A stretch of 64,000 nt of DNA from Ruegeria sp. EL01 (GCF_900313035.1 NZ_OMPS01000004.1:214099-278098), one strand, 5' to 3'. Shown: positions 48,927 through 58,539, numbered from the stretch's first letter. The notes: a model not told the origin generated them from the sequence alone. Translations and numbers: made by a program.

Positions 48927-48944
48927 AATTCGCCTAGGCGAATT
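48927..48944. repeat. 18-base perfect palindrome after groEL
   Basis: AATTCGCCTAGGCGAATT is its own reverse complement and begins seven bases after the groEL stop. There is no T-run. It may stabilise the 3' end of the mRNA; no protein site is known to me. Confidence 0.5.
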
Positions 48945-48961
48945 GAGTTAGCTCCTATCGC

Positions 48962-48981
48962 GCTTGGCCTTTTGGCCAAGC
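48962..48981. repeat. second hairpin after groEL
   Basis: GCTTGGCC / GGCCAAGC, 8-bp perfect stem with a TTTT loop and no following T-run. It stands between the palindrome and the terminator. Confidence 0.5.
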
Positions 48982-49012
48982 TGCTGACCGGGTAAGCGTC
49001 ACATGCTATTGA

Positions 49013-49046
49013 ACGGGGTCGCCACAGGGCGGCCCCGTTTCTTTTT
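49013..49046 (+). terminator. rho-independent terminator of groESL
   Basis: ACGGGGTCGCC / GGCGGCCCCGT, an 11-bp stem with one T-G pair and an ACAG loop, then TTTCTTTTTT. Confidence 0.88.
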
Positions 49047-49135
49047 TGATCATCCCGATTCCGGAAGCGAAGGACTGCGTCTGAAAACGGAAGTTCTGGA
49101 CGCAGATCAAAACGCGCGTGGGAAAGTGAGTATCA

Positions 49136-50008
49136 ATGTCGCCCGCAAGCAGCTATGTGGTTGATATGAGATTGTTTCTGCTGATAGCCCTGACAATGTG
49201 CGCCTTCGCGTCGAATTCGATCCTGAACCGCCTCGCCATAGATAGCGGTGCCAGTGACCCTGCTGGTTTTGCCGTTTTTCGGGTTCTTGCAGGGGCTCTG
49301 GTTCTCGCTGGTTTGGTGAAATTGCGTGGTGGTCGCTTACCGCTGAGCAACCGCAGACGGATCGTCGGTGCTGGGTCTCTGTCGCTCTATATGATCGGGT
49401 TTTCGGTGGCCTATCTGACGCTCGACGCAGGGCTGGGTGCTTTGATCCTGTTCGGAGTGGTGCAGATCACCATGTTTGCTGCCACAGCTCTGATCGGAAC
49501 TACACCAACGTTCAAGCAATTTGCCGGAGCCGGAGTGGCGCTGGGCGGGTTGGCCTGGGTTTTGTGGCCATCCGGCGCGATCCAGGTGGATCTGGTCGGG
49601 GCGGTCTTGATGACCGTAGCGGGCATCGGCTGGGCCATCTACTCGCTTGCCGGAAGATCCGAGCCGGATGCGTTGGAAGGGACGGCGGCAAACTTTGTTG
49701 TGGCGCTGCCCGTAACGGCCTTGGCTTTGCTGGCCCTTGGCGGGACTTGGCACATGAGCGCTGTCGGATACCTGTTGGCCGCGCTATCAGGTGGTGTGAC
49801 CTCAGGGCTGGGCTATGCGCTTTGGTACCGCGTGCTGCCACAGCTTGTGCCGTCGACGGCGGCTGTTGTGCAACTCAGCGTTCCGGTTATTGCCATTGTC
49901 GCGGGTGTCGTTCTTCTTGGTGAAACAGCCGGACCACGTTTGGTCGTGGGGGCAATGCTTGTCCTTGGCGGTATAGCGTTGGCAGTCGTGCGACCCCGAC
50001 GTGGCTAG
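49136..50008 (+). CDS. EamA/DMT family transporter
   Basis: Inner-membrane protein of 290 residues, or 280 if it starts at the ATG at 49166 (M-R-L-F-L-L-I-A-L), which is equally plausible. About ten hydrophobic helices are arranged as two EamA repeats; [15 protein letters not shown] is the conserved end of the second repeat. Such transporters export amino acids or metabolites; substrate unknown. Confidence 0.88.
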   Translation: MSPASSYVVDMRLFLLIALTMCAFASNSILNRLAIDSGASDPAGFAVFRVLAGALVLAGLVKLRGGRLPLSNRRRIVGAGSLSLYMIGFSVAYLTLDAGLGALILFGVVQITMFAATALIGTTPTFKQFAGAGVALGGLAWVLWPSGAIQVDLVGAVLMTVAGIGWAIYSLAGRSEPDALEGTAANFVVALPVTALALLALGGTWHMSAVGYLLAALSGGVTSGLGYALWYRVLPQLVPSTAAVVQLSVPVIAIVAGVVLLGETAGPRLVVGAMLVLGGIALAVVRPRRG

Positions 50009-50046
50009 GTCTTTCCTTGCCGAAGGATAAGCTCTATCTGGCGGAT

Positions 50047-50820
50047 ATGAGATTCCTGTTCGCCTTCCTCTTTTGCCTTTTTCCTGCCGTGGTCAGCGCG
50101 AATTGCGTGATCCTGCTACATGGTCTTGCACGGACCGAAGCCTCTTTTTCTGTCATGGAGCAACTGTTCAAGGCCCATGGTTACACCGTGGTTCGCCCAG
50201 GTTACCCGTCGACTGATATGGGCATCCCCGATTTGGCAAACCAAACTTTACCCGAGGCGTTTGCAGCATGTAGTGAAGATACCGCAAATGTCGTGTCTCA
50301 CTCTATGGGCGGAATCTTGCTGCGTTACTGGTTGCAGGACAATCAACCAGAGAACTTGGGTCGTACCGTTATGTTGGGCCCGCCAAATCAGGGCAGTCAA
50401 TTGGTTGACGAACTCAGCGCCTGGGAAGTGTTTGGCTATCTGAACGGGCCTGCAGGCCTGCAACTGGGAACAGGACCCGAAGGCATACCCCGGCAACTGC
50501 CGCCAGTTGATTTTGAACTGGGCGTGATTGCGGGGCGGAACTCGTTGAACCCGGTGTTTTCGTCGCTGATTGATGGTCCGGATGACGGCAAAGTTTCGAT
50601 CGAAACCACCAAGGTCGAAGGGATGGCCGACCACATCATTCTGCCTGTGACCCATACCTTCATGATGAATAATCCACGTGTCATGGCACAAGCGCTGCAT
50701 TTCATCGAGTTCGGGCAGTTTGACCCGCAAATCACCTGGCTTGACGGGGTGATGGATGTAATTGACGAACTCTGCATCGGGGAGGATTGCTCGGAACCAG
50801 CCTCGGAGCCCACGCAATGA
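50047..50820 (+). CDS. secreted alpha/beta hydrolase (lipase-like)
   Basis: 257 residues from the ATG at 50047, which puts a Sec signal at the start (hydrophobic core F-L-F-A-F-L-F, cleavage near V-S-A-N). [10 protein letters not shown] is the oxyanion region, V-S-H-S-M-G-G carries the nucleophilic Ser, and a later H-T-F may give the catalytic His. It resembles the PGAP1/LipA-type small lipases. The stop overlaps the phnM-like start as ATGA. Confidence 0.82.
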   Translation: MRFLFAFLFCLFPAVVSANCVILLHGLARTEASFSVMEQLFKAHGYTVVRPGYPSTDMGIPDLANQTLPEAFAACSEDTANVVSHSMGGILLRYWLQDNQPENLGRTVMLGPPNQGSQLVDELSAWEVFGYLNGPAGLQLGTGPEGIPRQLPPVDFELGVIAGRNSLNPVFSSLIDGPDDGKVSIETTKVEGMADHIILPVTHTFMMNNPRVMAQALHFIEFGQFDPQITWLDGVMDVIDELCIGEDCSEPASEPTQ

Positions 50821-51968
50821 CGGCACTGGAGCTGACATTGTCAGGCGCGGATGTCTTGCTGCCAGATGCTGGGTTGTCGCGCGCCAATCTGACAATCGTT
50901 GATGGGCAGGTGCAACAGGACCGTGCGGGCCGGCAAGTGGATCTGTCTGGATACACGGTCTTGCCAGGTATCGTAGATCTGCACGGCGACGGGTTCGAGC
51001 GCCACATCGCGCCGCGCCGGGGTGCAATGAAGCAGATGGATGAAGGCGTCCTTTCAGTTGAGGCTGAGTTGGCTGCAAATGGCATCACCACCGCTGTTCT
51101 GGCGCAATTTTACAGCTGGGAAGGCGGCGTGCGCGGCCCTGAATTTGCCTCCCAGGTCTTTGCGGCGATTGCCGCGGTGCAAGGCAGCGTGGTGACAGAC
51201 CTGATCCCACAGCTACGCTTTGAGACCCACATGCTGGACGATTATGCCGGGTTGCCAGAGCGGATCGCGAAATGGCAGGTGCCCTATGTGGTGTTCAACA
51301 ATCACTTGCCGCACGACCGACTGGCGCAAGGCCGAACGCCGCCACGTCTGACCGGACAGGCCCTGAAGGCCGGGCGTAGCCCGGAAACCCATCTTGAGAT
51401 GTTGCAGACCATGCACGCGCGCAGGGATGAAGTTCCGGCTGCGCTAGAGGCGCTTTGTTCCGACCTCACTGAACTCGGCGTGCGGTTGGGCAGTCACGAC
51501 GATGCAACGGCAGAAAAACGGGCCTGGTGGCGCACGCACGGTGTGTCCATTGCAGAGTTCCCCGAAACGCTTGACGCCGCCGAAGCCGCGCGCGCGGCCG
51601 GGGATCACATCATTCTGGGGTCTCCAAACGTGGTGCGGGGCGGCTCGCACAAAGGCAATGCCAGTGCCTTGGACCTGATCGCGATGGGCCTGTGTGATGC
51701 GTTGGCGTCGGATTACCACTATCCCAGTCCGCGTCGTGCTGCGCTGATGTTGGCAAAAAGTGGTTTGCTGGACTTGGCGGGTGCCTGGGCGCTGGTGTCG
51801 TCCGGCCCGGCCGAGGTTCTGGGGCTGAGGGATCGCGGAACATTGACACCCGGAAAACGTGCGGACCTCGTTATCTTGAACACCGAAAACCACCGGGTCG
51901 CCGCCACTGTCGCCGGTGGGCGCGTCAGCTATATGTCCGGAGACATCGCCGCCCGGTTCATCACCTAG
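50817..51968 (+). CDS. phnM: PhnM-like amidohydrolase (ribose 1-methylphosphonate 5-triphosphate diphosphatase family)
   Basis: 383 residues, the family length. Metal motifs [10 protein letters not shown] near residue 55, G-S-H-D-D-A-T and A-S-D-Y-H-Y-P are seen, as is [13 protein letters not shown]. PhnM releases pyrophosphate from the C-P lyase intermediate. No phnG-L or phosphonate transporter is in the window, and its coupled neighbour is a lipase-like gene, so it may be a stray member of the set or serve another substrate. Confidence 0.88.
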   Translation: MTALELTLSGADVLLPDAGLSRANLTIVDGQVQQDRAGRQVDLSGYTVLPGIVDLHGDGFERHIAPRRGAMKQMDEGVLSVEAELAANGITTAVLAQFYSWEGGVRGPEFASQVFAAIAAVQGSVVTDLIPQLRFETHMLDDYAGLPERIAKWQVPYVVFNNHLPHDRLAQGRTPPRLTGQALKAGRSPETHLEMLQTMHARRDEVPAALEALCSDLTELGVRLGSHDDATAEKRAWWRTHGVSIAEFPETLDAAEAARAAGDHIILGSPNVVRGGSHKGNASALDLIAMGLCDALASDYHYPSPRRAALMLAKSGLLDLAGAWALVSSGPAEVLGLRDRGTLTPGKRADLVILNTENHRVAATVAGGRVSYMSGDIAARFIT

Positions 51969-52031
51969 CGCCGGGCCAGCTCTTCATCTTTTCTCAAATA
52001 CTCCTGCCGGAGGCTTCGCGCGGCTGCGCGA

Positions 52032-53111
52032 TCAACCCTGACGTATGATCCGGTTGAAGTGGCCCATCTTACGGCCCGCCTTAACCTCGACCTTGCCGTA
52101 GAGATGCAACGCAACATCGCGTTCCCGCGCCAGATCCGGCACGCGGTCCATATCATGCCCGATCAGGTTCTCCATCACCACGTCAGAATGTCGCTGCCCA
52201 TCACCCAGCGGCCATCCTGCCACGGCGCGGATGTGTTGTTCAAACTGATCGACGGTACAGCCGTTCTGTGTCCAGTGACCCGAATTATGCACACGTGGCG
52301 CAATCTCATTCACGATCAATCCCTGGGGTGTCACAAACAGTTCGACGCCCATGACGCCCACATAATCCAGGGCATTCAGGATATTGGCCGCCAACAGGAC
52401 CGCGTCGGTGCGCTGCGCCGGTGGAAGCCGGGCAGGGACGGCAGTCGTGTGCAGGATACCATCCCGATGCACATTCTCGCCCGGATCAAAACAGGCGACC
52501 TGACCGTCCAGACCCCGTGCCGCGATGATCGAAACCTCGCGCGTGAACTCGACAAACCCCTCCAGAATGGCTGGTGCGCCTGCCATCTCGGACAATGCCG
52601 TCTCAGCGTCTTCTGCTTTACGAAGCCGTGCTTGCCCTTTGCCGTCGTAACCAAAGCGGCGGGTTTTCAGGATTGCGGGCGCTCCGATCCCGTCAATCGC
52701 GGCGCGCAGGCTGTTCAGATCGGTGACGTCGGCAAAAGGCGCGGTGTTCAAACCCAACCCATGCAAGAAGGCCTTTTCGGTCAACCTGTCCTGACTGACC
52801 CGCAGCGCTTCGCGCCCCGGACGGATCGGGCGGTGCGCTTCCAGCAAATCCAGCGCGGCGGTCGGAATATTCTCGAACTCGTAGGTGATGACATCTACCG
52901 ACTCGGCAAAGGTCTTCAGTGCTTTTGCATCGTCATAGGACGCCGTAGTAACTCGATCAGCCACCTGACCAGCGGGTGGATTTGCGCCCGGCTCATAGAT
53001 GTGGCTGACAAATCCCAGCCGTGCAGCCGCGACCGACAGCATGCGACCCAGCTGACCGCCACCCAGAATTCCGATCGTCGAGCCAGGGGCGAGCATATCT
53101 GTCATCATCAC
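52032..53111 (-). CDS. purK: N5-carboxyaminoimidazole ribonucleotide synthase
   Basis: ATP-grasp enzyme of 359 residues that carboxylates AIR in purine synthesis, providing the substrate of PurE. I-G-I-L-G-G-G-Q-L-G-R-M at residues 13-24, the ATP-grasp core K-T-R-R-F-G-Y-D-G-K-G-Q and N-E-I-A-P-R-V-H-N-S-G-H-W are standard. The start overlaps the end of the ProC-like gene by ATGA. Confidence 0.97.
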   Translation of the reverse strand: MMMTDMLAPGSTIGILGGGQLGRMLSVAAARLGFVSHIYEPGANPPAGQVADRVTTASYDDAKALKTFAESVDVITYEFENIPTAALDLLEAHRPIRPGREALRVSQDRLTEKAFLHGLGLNTAPFADVTDLNSLRAAIDGIGAPAILKTRRFGYDGKGQARLRKAEDAETALSEMAGAPAILEGFVEFTREVSIIAARGLDGQVACFDPGENVHRDGILHTTAVPARLPPAQRTDAVLLAANILNALDYVGVMGVELFVTPQGLIVNEIAPRVHNSGHWTQNGCTVDQFEQHIRAVAGWPLGDGQRHSDVVMENLIGHDMDRVPDLARERDVALHLYGKVEVKAGRKMGHFNRIIRQG

Positions 53112-53863
53112 GTCTCCAACCGTTTGCCAATTGCTGTCAGGGCACCGAGCAATGCCTCGTGGGCCTTGCCCAAACGCAGTGCCTCAGTCATTTGCAGGCT
53201 TAGCGTTCCGTCCGTTGCCAACGCGTCGCGTTCTTCTGCCAGTTGCCCCGCTTTGCCTTTTTCCATTGCGGTAAGAAAGCCCGAGAACAACTGAGTCGTA
53301 AAAAACTCAGCCCCATGGACGTCTCCGGTTTCTTCGGCCAGCCAATTTGCACCTGTTGTCATCAGATCCAAGAAGCCAGGCACCATGGCGCAGATGGCAA
53401 AATGCGCGTTCAGCGCGGCCTCATCTGCAACTTTGATCACCGGGTTTTCCGGCTCAAACAATCCGGCCAGCAGCCGATCGTTTCCGAACGCGGCCAGAGG
53501 GCATCCACCAGACTGCAAAAAACCCAGAGGAATCGTTTGAACGAAGTCTGAGGCAGGTGCACAAAGTGTTGCCAACTCATTGGCTGAAATTGCCGCCATG
53601 ACCGATATGATTTGTTGATCCGTACGAAATGTCAGCGGGGTCAGAATCTCGGTTGCCATGTGCGGTCGCAGACATAGGAAGACCATGTCACAGGCGTCGA
53701 CGACGGACTGAGGCGCCGCGACGGTGGCCCCTATTTCTGCCTTCAGCTGAGCAGAAACCTGTGAATTGCGTTCCGTGACTGAAATCTGGTGCCCTTTGGC
53801 CGCCAAAAACCGTGCAATCGGGGTGGCAATATGCCCGGTGCCAATAAAGCCGATCCGGCTCAT
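53108..53863 (-). CDS. pyrroline-5-carboxylate reductase-like NAD(P)-binding protein
   Basis: 251 residues with an N-terminal Rossmann domain, [11 protein letters not shown] at residues 3-13, then L-C-L-R-P-H near residue 70. It resembles ProC but the C-terminal helical part is divergent. It is embedded between purE and purK with ATGA overlaps on both sides, so all three proteins are made from one coupled message. It is unlikely to be the main proline reductase; its role with purine synthesis is unknown. Confidence 0.8.
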   Translation of the reverse strand: MSRIGFIGTGHIATPIARFLAAKGHQISVTERNSQVSAQLKAEIGATVAAPQSVVDACDMVFLCLRPHMATEILTPLTFRTDQQIISVMAAISANELATLCAPASDFVQTIPLGFLQSGGCPLAAFGNDRLLAGLFEPENPVIKVADEAALNAHFAICAMVPGFLDLMTTGANWLAEETGDVHGAEFFTTQLFSGFLTAMEKGKAGQLAEERDALATDGTLSLQMTEALRLGKAHEALLGALTAIGKRLET

Positions 53864-54345
53864 CCTTCCGGCTCTTCCGCAATCGAGGCCGACAGGGCAG
53901 CGCGCCAGGCGTCTAAACGCCGGGCTAGAGCATCATCTTGCAAAGCCAGAATACCAACCGCCATCAGCCCGGCATTGGCACCACCTGCCGCGCCGATCGC
54001 CATTGTAGCAACCGGAAAACCCTTGGGCATCTGCACGATGGAATAGAGTGAATCGACACCTGATAGCGCACGTGTCTGTACTGGCACGCCGATCACGGGT
54101 ATCCGAGTTTTTGAGGCCATCATTCCGGGCAAATGCGCCGCGCCGCCTGCGCCTGCGATGATCACGTTTATCCCGCGTTCGGCCGCGGTTTTACCATAGT
54201 CCCACAGGCGATCAGGGGTGCGGTGGGCCGAAACGATGCGTTTTTCATAAGCGACGCCCAGTTCATCCAGAATATCTGCAGCTTCTTTCATGGTGGGCCA
54301 GTCCGACTGGCTACCCATGATGATCCCCACTTTGATCTCACCCAT
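53860..54345 (-). CDS. purE: N5-carboxyaminoimidazole ribonucleotide mutase
   Basis: 161 residues from the ATG at 54345 (an in-frame ATG eight codons upstream is less likely). The class I PurE core is complete: [29 protein letters not shown] and [10 protein letters not shown]. It turns N5-CAIR into CAIR. It is first of the purE-(ProC-like)-purK unit. Confidence 0.97.
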   Translation of the reverse strand: MGEIKVGIIMGSQSDWPTMKEAADILDELGVAYEKRIVSAHRTPDRLWDYGKTAAERGINVIIAGAGGAAHLPGMMASKTRIPVIGVPVQTRALSGVDSLYSIVQMPKGFPVATMAIGAAGGANAGLMAVGILALQDDALARRLDAWRAALSASIAEEPEG

Positions 54346-54431
54346 CCGCTCATGTCTCCGGCTTTTCAAAGAGCGCGAACTATAGCCAAATCGGTCTTGG
54401 TGGCAATGCGTTACCGTCAGCCTGCTACGCT

Positions 54432-54656
54432 TCAGGCAATGATATCAGGTGTCAGGCGATCTTCGATCAGGCGGATCAGGTCTTTCAGCTTCAATTTCTG
54501 CTTTTTCAGCCGTTTGATGGTCAACTGGTCCGAGGTGCCGGTGGCCTGCAACGCTTCGATCGCTTCGTCCAGATCGCGGTGCTGGCGGCGGAAGACCTCC
54601 AACTCAACGCGCAGTACTTCATCTGTTTTCATCGAAAGGTCGGTAGGCGCGTTCAT
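54432..54656 (-). CDS. YdcH family (DUF465) small protein
   Basis: 74 residues from the ATG at 54656. It is mostly helical and highly charged, with the core [12 protein letters not shown] and the end [13 protein letters not shown], the DUF465 signature. Function is unknown. It is divergent from hsp20 and 86 bases upstream of purE. Confidence 0.88.
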   Translation of the reverse strand: MNAPTDLSMKTDEVLRVELEVFRRQHRDLDEAIEALQATGTSDQLTIKRLKKQKLKLKDLIRLIEDRLTPDIIA

Positions 54657-54723
54657 GGGCGACTCGATTTGGTAAGTGGTGCGTTCCACACAAGATAGTG
54701 TGCTAAGTTGAATCCGACCAGAC

Positions 54724-54752
54724 CTTGTGGACATCCTGGTTTCTTCCCATAT
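54724..54752 (+). promoter_or_regulatory. heat-shock (sigma-32-type) promoter of hsp20
   Basis: CTTGTGG (54724-54730), a 15-base spacer and CCCATAT (54746-54752) agree well with the RpoH consensus CTTGAAA-N(13-17)-CCCCATNT. The start of transcription would lie near 54760, about 60 bases before the hsp20 GTG. Confidence 0.65.
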
Positions 54753-54821
54753 TCTATTATGCGCGGTTGCCGAAATTGGGGCCGTTCAAAACGTCGCTTT
54801 GACAATAAAGGACGAGAAAAC

Positions 54822-55235
54822 GTGTCAAAACTTACTCTTGGCTCATACCCGCATCTTTTGGGGTTCGAGCAGTTGGAACGCCTTTTGGAACGCTCGGCCA
54901 AAGCCGGGAACGAAGGCTATCCGCCCTACAACATTGAACAGACCTCGGACTTTTCGTACCGCATTACCCTGGCCGTGGCCGGTTTTGCAGAACAGGACCT
55001 GTCGATCACCATCGAGGACCGCCAATTGGTGATCCGCGGCCGCCAACGCGACGATAGCGAGGGGCGTATATTCCTGCATCGCGGGATCGCCGCACGCCAG
55101 TTCCAGCGCATGTTCGTGCTGGCCGATGGGGTCGAGGTGGGCGAGGCAATCATGGAAAACGGTCTGCTGCATGTCGACCTGACCCGTGCCGTGCCCGAAA
55201 CCGTGGTGCAAACAATCAACATAACGAAGGGGTAA
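54822..55235 (+). CDS. Hsp20 / alpha-crystallin family small heat-shock protein
   Basis: 137 residues from the GTG at 54822 (AAAGGACGAG upstream). The alpha-crystallin domain runs from about 37 to 130. It contains Y-R-I-T-L-A-V-A-G-F near 50 and a G-L-L-H-V-D-L element near 118 in place of the usual G-V-L. It is an IbpA-like ATP-independent holdase. It is followed after five bases by a DUF1150 gene. Confidence 0.93.
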   Translation: MSKLTLGSYPHLLGFEQLERLLERSAKAGNEGYPPYNIEQTSDFSYRITLAVAGFAEQDLSITIEDRQLVIRGRQRDDSEGRIFLHRGIAARQFQRMFVLADGVEVGEAIMENGLLHVDLTRAVPETVVQTINITKG

Positions 55236-55240
55236 GAGCC

Positions 55241-55465
55241 ATGAATACACCGATTGAGATCAACACCGAAGGCGACCGGATTGTTTATGTGAAAGCTGTG
55301 GATGTGGCCGAATTGCCGCGTGACCTGCGTGAACAGGCGGGCGATCTGGATCATCTATACGCTGTGCACGACTCGGACGGACAGCAACTGGCCCTTGTGG
55401 CGGACCGTAAGCTGGCCTTTGTCTTGGCGCGGCAGCATGATCTTTCGCCCGTGGCCGTTCACTGA
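55241..55465 (+). CDS. DUF1150 family protein
   Basis: 74 residues with the conserved Y-V-K-A-V-D-V-A-E-L-P and Y-A-V-H-D-S-D-G-Q-Q-L-A-L-V-A blocks. DUF1150 genes regularly follow hsp20 in Rhodobacterales, as far as I recall, so a joint heat-shock role is inferred. Function is unknown. Confidence 0.88.
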   Translation: MNTPIEINTEGDRIVYVKAVDVAELPRDLREQAGDLDHLYAVHDSDGQQLALVADRKLAFVLARQHDLSPVAVH

Positions 55466-55515
55466 CGCGGCCCTAATGCCGATGAAATGAATATATAAGT
55501 TCCGAAAGAAGGCGC

Positions 55516-56400
55516 ATGAACTGGTTGGAATTTGATTGGGTAGATGCGTTCAGCGATCATGCTTTCGGGGGCAATGGATGCGCTGTTGTCCATGGCGGTG
55601 CGGCGCTGCCCGAGGATGTTTGTACCGCCTATGTCCGCGAAACCTCGTTGGTGGAATGTACCTTCACAGGCCCGTCGGACATCGCCGACTTTCGGGTTCG
55701 GTACTTCCTTGCCAGCCGCGAAATCCCGTTTGCAGGCCATCCCACTATTGCCACCGTGGCGGCCATGCGGTCTCGGGGGCTGTTTTCTGGCGGTAGTCTG
55801 ACGCTGGAAACCGGGGCTGGGCTTGTTTCAATACAGCTAAGCGGCGATGAGATCGAGATGACACAGGTTGCGCCAGAGTTTGGCGTGCATGTCTCTGCTG
55901 ACCTTGTTGCCTCTGCAATCGGGCTGAGCGAGGATGCGATCATTTCCCCACCACAGATGGTGTCCACCGGGCTGCCGTTCTGCGTCACTGTCCTGCGAGA
56001 TCATGAGGCGCTGCGAGCAGCGTGTTTGTCTGAGGGGCCTCTGCGTGAAGTTGCTGCCGCTGCGGGGTATTCAGGCTCGGATATGGCCGAACCCTTTCTG
56101 GTGACACTTCACGGCGCGACGGCTGCAGGTGACACGTTCTCGCGTCTATTGCTGGCACCACCCAGTCCGCCAGAGGACCCTTTTACCGGATCTGCGACGG
56201 GCGCCATGGCCGCCTATCTGTGGAAATATGGTCTGATGGGCAAGGATACATTCATCGCTGAACAAGGCCACGATATGGGCCGCCCCGGTCAAGCCACGGT
56301 AACCCGGGTTGGCCCGCCCGAGACGATGACAGGAATAAAAGTCGCCGGTCGCGGCCATATCCTGATGCGCGGGCAAGTCAGTTTGCCTGATCACTTGTGA
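55516..56400 (+). CDS. PhzF family isomerase/epimerase-like protein
   Basis: 294 residues with the two-lobed PhzF fold. The opening V-D-A-F-S-D-H-A-F-G-G-N-G-C-A-V-V, then a Glu in S-L-V-E-C-T-F (the catalytic Glu place), E-I-P-F-A-G-H-P-T and D-P-F-T-G-S-A-T-G-A. No phenazine genes are near; most PhzF proteins are of unknown function. Confidence 0.9.
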   Translation: MNWLEFDWVDAFSDHAFGGNGCAVVHGGAALPEDVCTAYVRETSLVECTFTGPSDIADFRVRYFLASREIPFAGHPTIATVAAMRSRGLFSGGSLTLETGAGLVSIQLSGDEIEMTQVAPEFGVHVSADLVASAIGLSEDAIISPPQMVSTGLPFCVTVLRDHEALRAACLSEGPLREVAAAAGYSGSDMAEPFLVTLHGATAAGDTFSRLLLAPPSPPEDPFTGSATGAMAAYLWKYGLMGKDTFIAEQGHDMGRPGQATVTRVGPPETMTGIKVAGRGHILMRGQVSLPDHL

Positions 56401-56915
56401 TGACACAGCCAGCTATTGCTATTTTGTCTTATGGCGTGAGTTTTTGTTCGAGAAGATCAAATCCCATTCGCTGATCACCTCTGCCAAGCGGGACCTTGTA
56501 GAGCATGAGTTGCGCCAATCGGTCATCCACTAGCGAGGGCGAAACCGGCGCGGATGTTGAGATCACAGCGCGCGAATGACCGCCTTAGAAAGTGCTCAGA
56601 CGCAGGCGGCGAACTATCATGAATTTGGAAGACGCGCGGTGGAACTCAGCGATCTGAGATTTCAGCCTAGCGTGCGGCGGCCAACCGAGCCTCGGTGCAA
56701 GCAATTGCAATGACTAAACGAACTGTGCGTGTTGGCCGGATTTTGCATGGGTGATTTCTGAATATATCGTTTCTGCGCGTTTCGTGATAACATCGTTTCA
56801 CGGTCTTTCCGGTATTTTGCGGGTTGGGCGTCATTTTTGAGAACTAGATTTTGTCAATTTTGCGCCCGTCTAGGGCCGTTTGAATATTAACGAGTATTAT
56901 TTTAGGAGCACTTTG
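56401..56915. other. gap of about 515 bases before the peroxidase gene
   Basis: No gene is supportable. Short plus-strand stretches near 56440-56535 read like protein (E-K-I-K-S-H-S-L-I-T-S-A-K-R-D) but stop at once and have no start. The last 150 bases are A/T-rich and probably hold the peroxidase promoter. A TAGGAGCACTTT ribosome site ends the gap. Confidence 0.4.
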
Positions 56916-58475
56916 ATGAGCGTTTCGTCATCCAGGCATGGCATTACCAGCCTTCCCAGATCCAAGAACTATAAAGGGCCATTCGGAAGGCTATTTCGTA
57001 AACTTCCGCCGTGGCGTTCCCCGCATGGCGACGACGCCACGGCCATCGCTGCATTGCGCGACTTTGCAACCAACGCGATGAGCGAAACGGTTGGGCAAGA
57101 CAACCTGGACAATGCAAATCTGCCTGCGGGTTACACCTATTTTGGTCAGTTCGTGGACCACGACATTACGTTTGACCCGACCTCGTCCCTGATGCGTCAA
57201 AGCGACCCAGAGAAGCTTGAAAACTTCCGTACGCCGCGCCTTGATCTGGATTGTCTGTACGGTGAAGGGCCCGCAGACGAACCGTTCATGTACGACAAGA
57301 ATCGTGGCGGGGCGTTCTTGCTTGGGACAACTGAACAAGATTGGACAGGTGAGAAGGACATCGCGGGTTCGAAAGAACCGGACTTGCTGCGCAACCGGCA
57401 GGGGCGCGCCATTATTGGCGATATGCGAAACGATGAGAATGTGATCGTTTCCCAGTTTCAGCTGGCTATGTTGCGGCTGCACAACCGCGTCATGCAGAAG
57501 CTTGCAACCGGTGATCCTGATGATGACACGACCGAGTTCGGTTTTGATGGCGACAGGTTCCAGGAAGCGCAGCGCAAAGTGCGTTGGTTCTATCAATACG
57601 TTGTGTGGAATGATTTCATCAAACGCCTTGTCAGCGATGCTATCTGGACCAGGGTTCTCGATAAGTCAGACAACCACAAATTCAACGGCACGGTGTATGA
57701 TTGGAACTATCAGCCGTTTATGCCGGTTGAGTTTTCTGTGGCGGCCTATCGTTTTGGCCATTCATTGATCCGACCGGGGTACCAAATCAACGTCAACAAT
57801 GATGCGGAAACCGGGCTTGGTTTTGGAATAGAGCTGCCGATCTTCCACCCCAATGGTCCTGAAGACAACGCAGGCAACATCCGCCACGATCTGCGCGGTT
57901 TCCGCTCGTTCCCGCATCGCCATACGGTGCAGTGGGATTGGTTCTTCGACATCGACTCGGGCGGGCCCTTCCCGCAGCCTGCCAGACGGATTGATACAAA
58001 GTTGTCGTCTGCGGTCTTTGCGTTGGATGAGGGCCCGGCACCCAAGCCCAACATGCTGGCCTTCCTGAACCTGTTACGCTCAATGCGCCTGGAATTGCCA
58101 AAGGGCTCAGATGTTGCGCAACGGATGGGTTTGACACCGCATGCGATCAACGATCCGCATGAGGATATCCTGTGGCACTACATCCTAAAAGAAAGCCAAA
58201 TTCTTCCGGCAAACAACTCGGGTCGCATGCTCGGGGCAGTCGGCGGCACCATCGTTGCCGAGGTGTTCGGAGGGCTGCTGGATGGCGATCCGATGTCCTT
58301 TGTGCGCAACATGCCGAACTGGAAACCGGATGACGATGCCGATTTGATGTCACTGTTGGACAATCCGGCACCCGTGAACGGCGGGGACTGGGAGGTTGGC
58401 GATCTGTTGCGGGCTTCTGGCGCGCCAATTGACGCCAACGATGTTGCGAACACAATCGCAAACGGTCGAAACTAA
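56916..58475 (+). CDS. animal-type haem peroxidase family protein
   Basis: 519 residues from the ATG at 56916, with AGGAG nine bases upstream. The peroxidase-cyclooxygenase signature is clear: distal His82 in G-Q-F-V-D-H-D-I-T-F-D, L-R-L-H-N-R-V, then E272, R279 and proximal His282 in V-A-A-Y-R-F-G-H-S-L-I. No signal peptide is seen, so the protein is cytoplasmic unless exported by another route. Oxidation of halides or organic substrates with peroxide is possible. A/T-rich upstream DNA and lone position hint at acquisition. Confidence 0.9.
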   Translation: MSVSSSRHGITSLPRSKNYKGPFGRLFRKLPPWRSPHGDDATAIAALRDFATNAMSETVGQDNLDNANLPAGYTYFGQFVDHDITFDPTSSLMRQSDPEKLENFRTPRLDLDCLYGEGPADEPFMYDKNRGGAFLLGTTEQDWTGEKDIAGSKEPDLLRNRQGRAIIGDMRNDENVIVSQFQLAMLRLHNRVMQKLATGDPDDDTTEFGFDGDRFQEAQRKVRWFYQYVVWNDFIKRLVSDAIWTRVLDKSDNHKFNGTVYDWNYQPFMPVEFSVAAYRFGHSLIRPGYQINVNNDAETGLGFGIELPIFHPNGPEDNAGNIRHDLRGFRSFPHRHTVQWDWFFDIDSGGPFPQPARRIDTKLSSAVFALDEGPAPKPNMLAFLNLLRSMRLELPKGSDVAQRMGLTPHAINDPHEDILWHYILKESQILPANNSGRMLGAVGGTIVAEVFGGLLDGDPMSFVRNMPNWKPDDDADLMSLLDNPAPVNGGDWEVGDLLRASGAPIDANDVANTIANGRN

Positions 58476-58484
58476 AAATATAGA

Positions 58485-58511
58485 GGGCAGTGCTTTGTTC
58501 AAGCACTGCCC
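58485..58511 (+). terminator. hairpin after the peroxidase gene
   Basis: GGGCAGTGCTT / AAGCACTGCCC, a perfect 11-bp stem with a TGTTC loop, ten bases after the stop. The following sequence is only moderately T-rich, but the stem is strong. Confidence 0.75.
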
Positions 58512-58539
58512 ATTGGTCTTTCTCATGGCATGGGATTTG

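Noticed and set aside
48927..48944. Perfect palindrome as an attachment or integration site
   Set aside because: No integrase or second copy is visible; its place right after groEL fits an mRNA end structure better.
52059..53294. Plus-strand open frame of 411 codons antisense to purK
   Set aside because: purK is complete with all ATP-grasp motifs; the opposite frame is a shadow.
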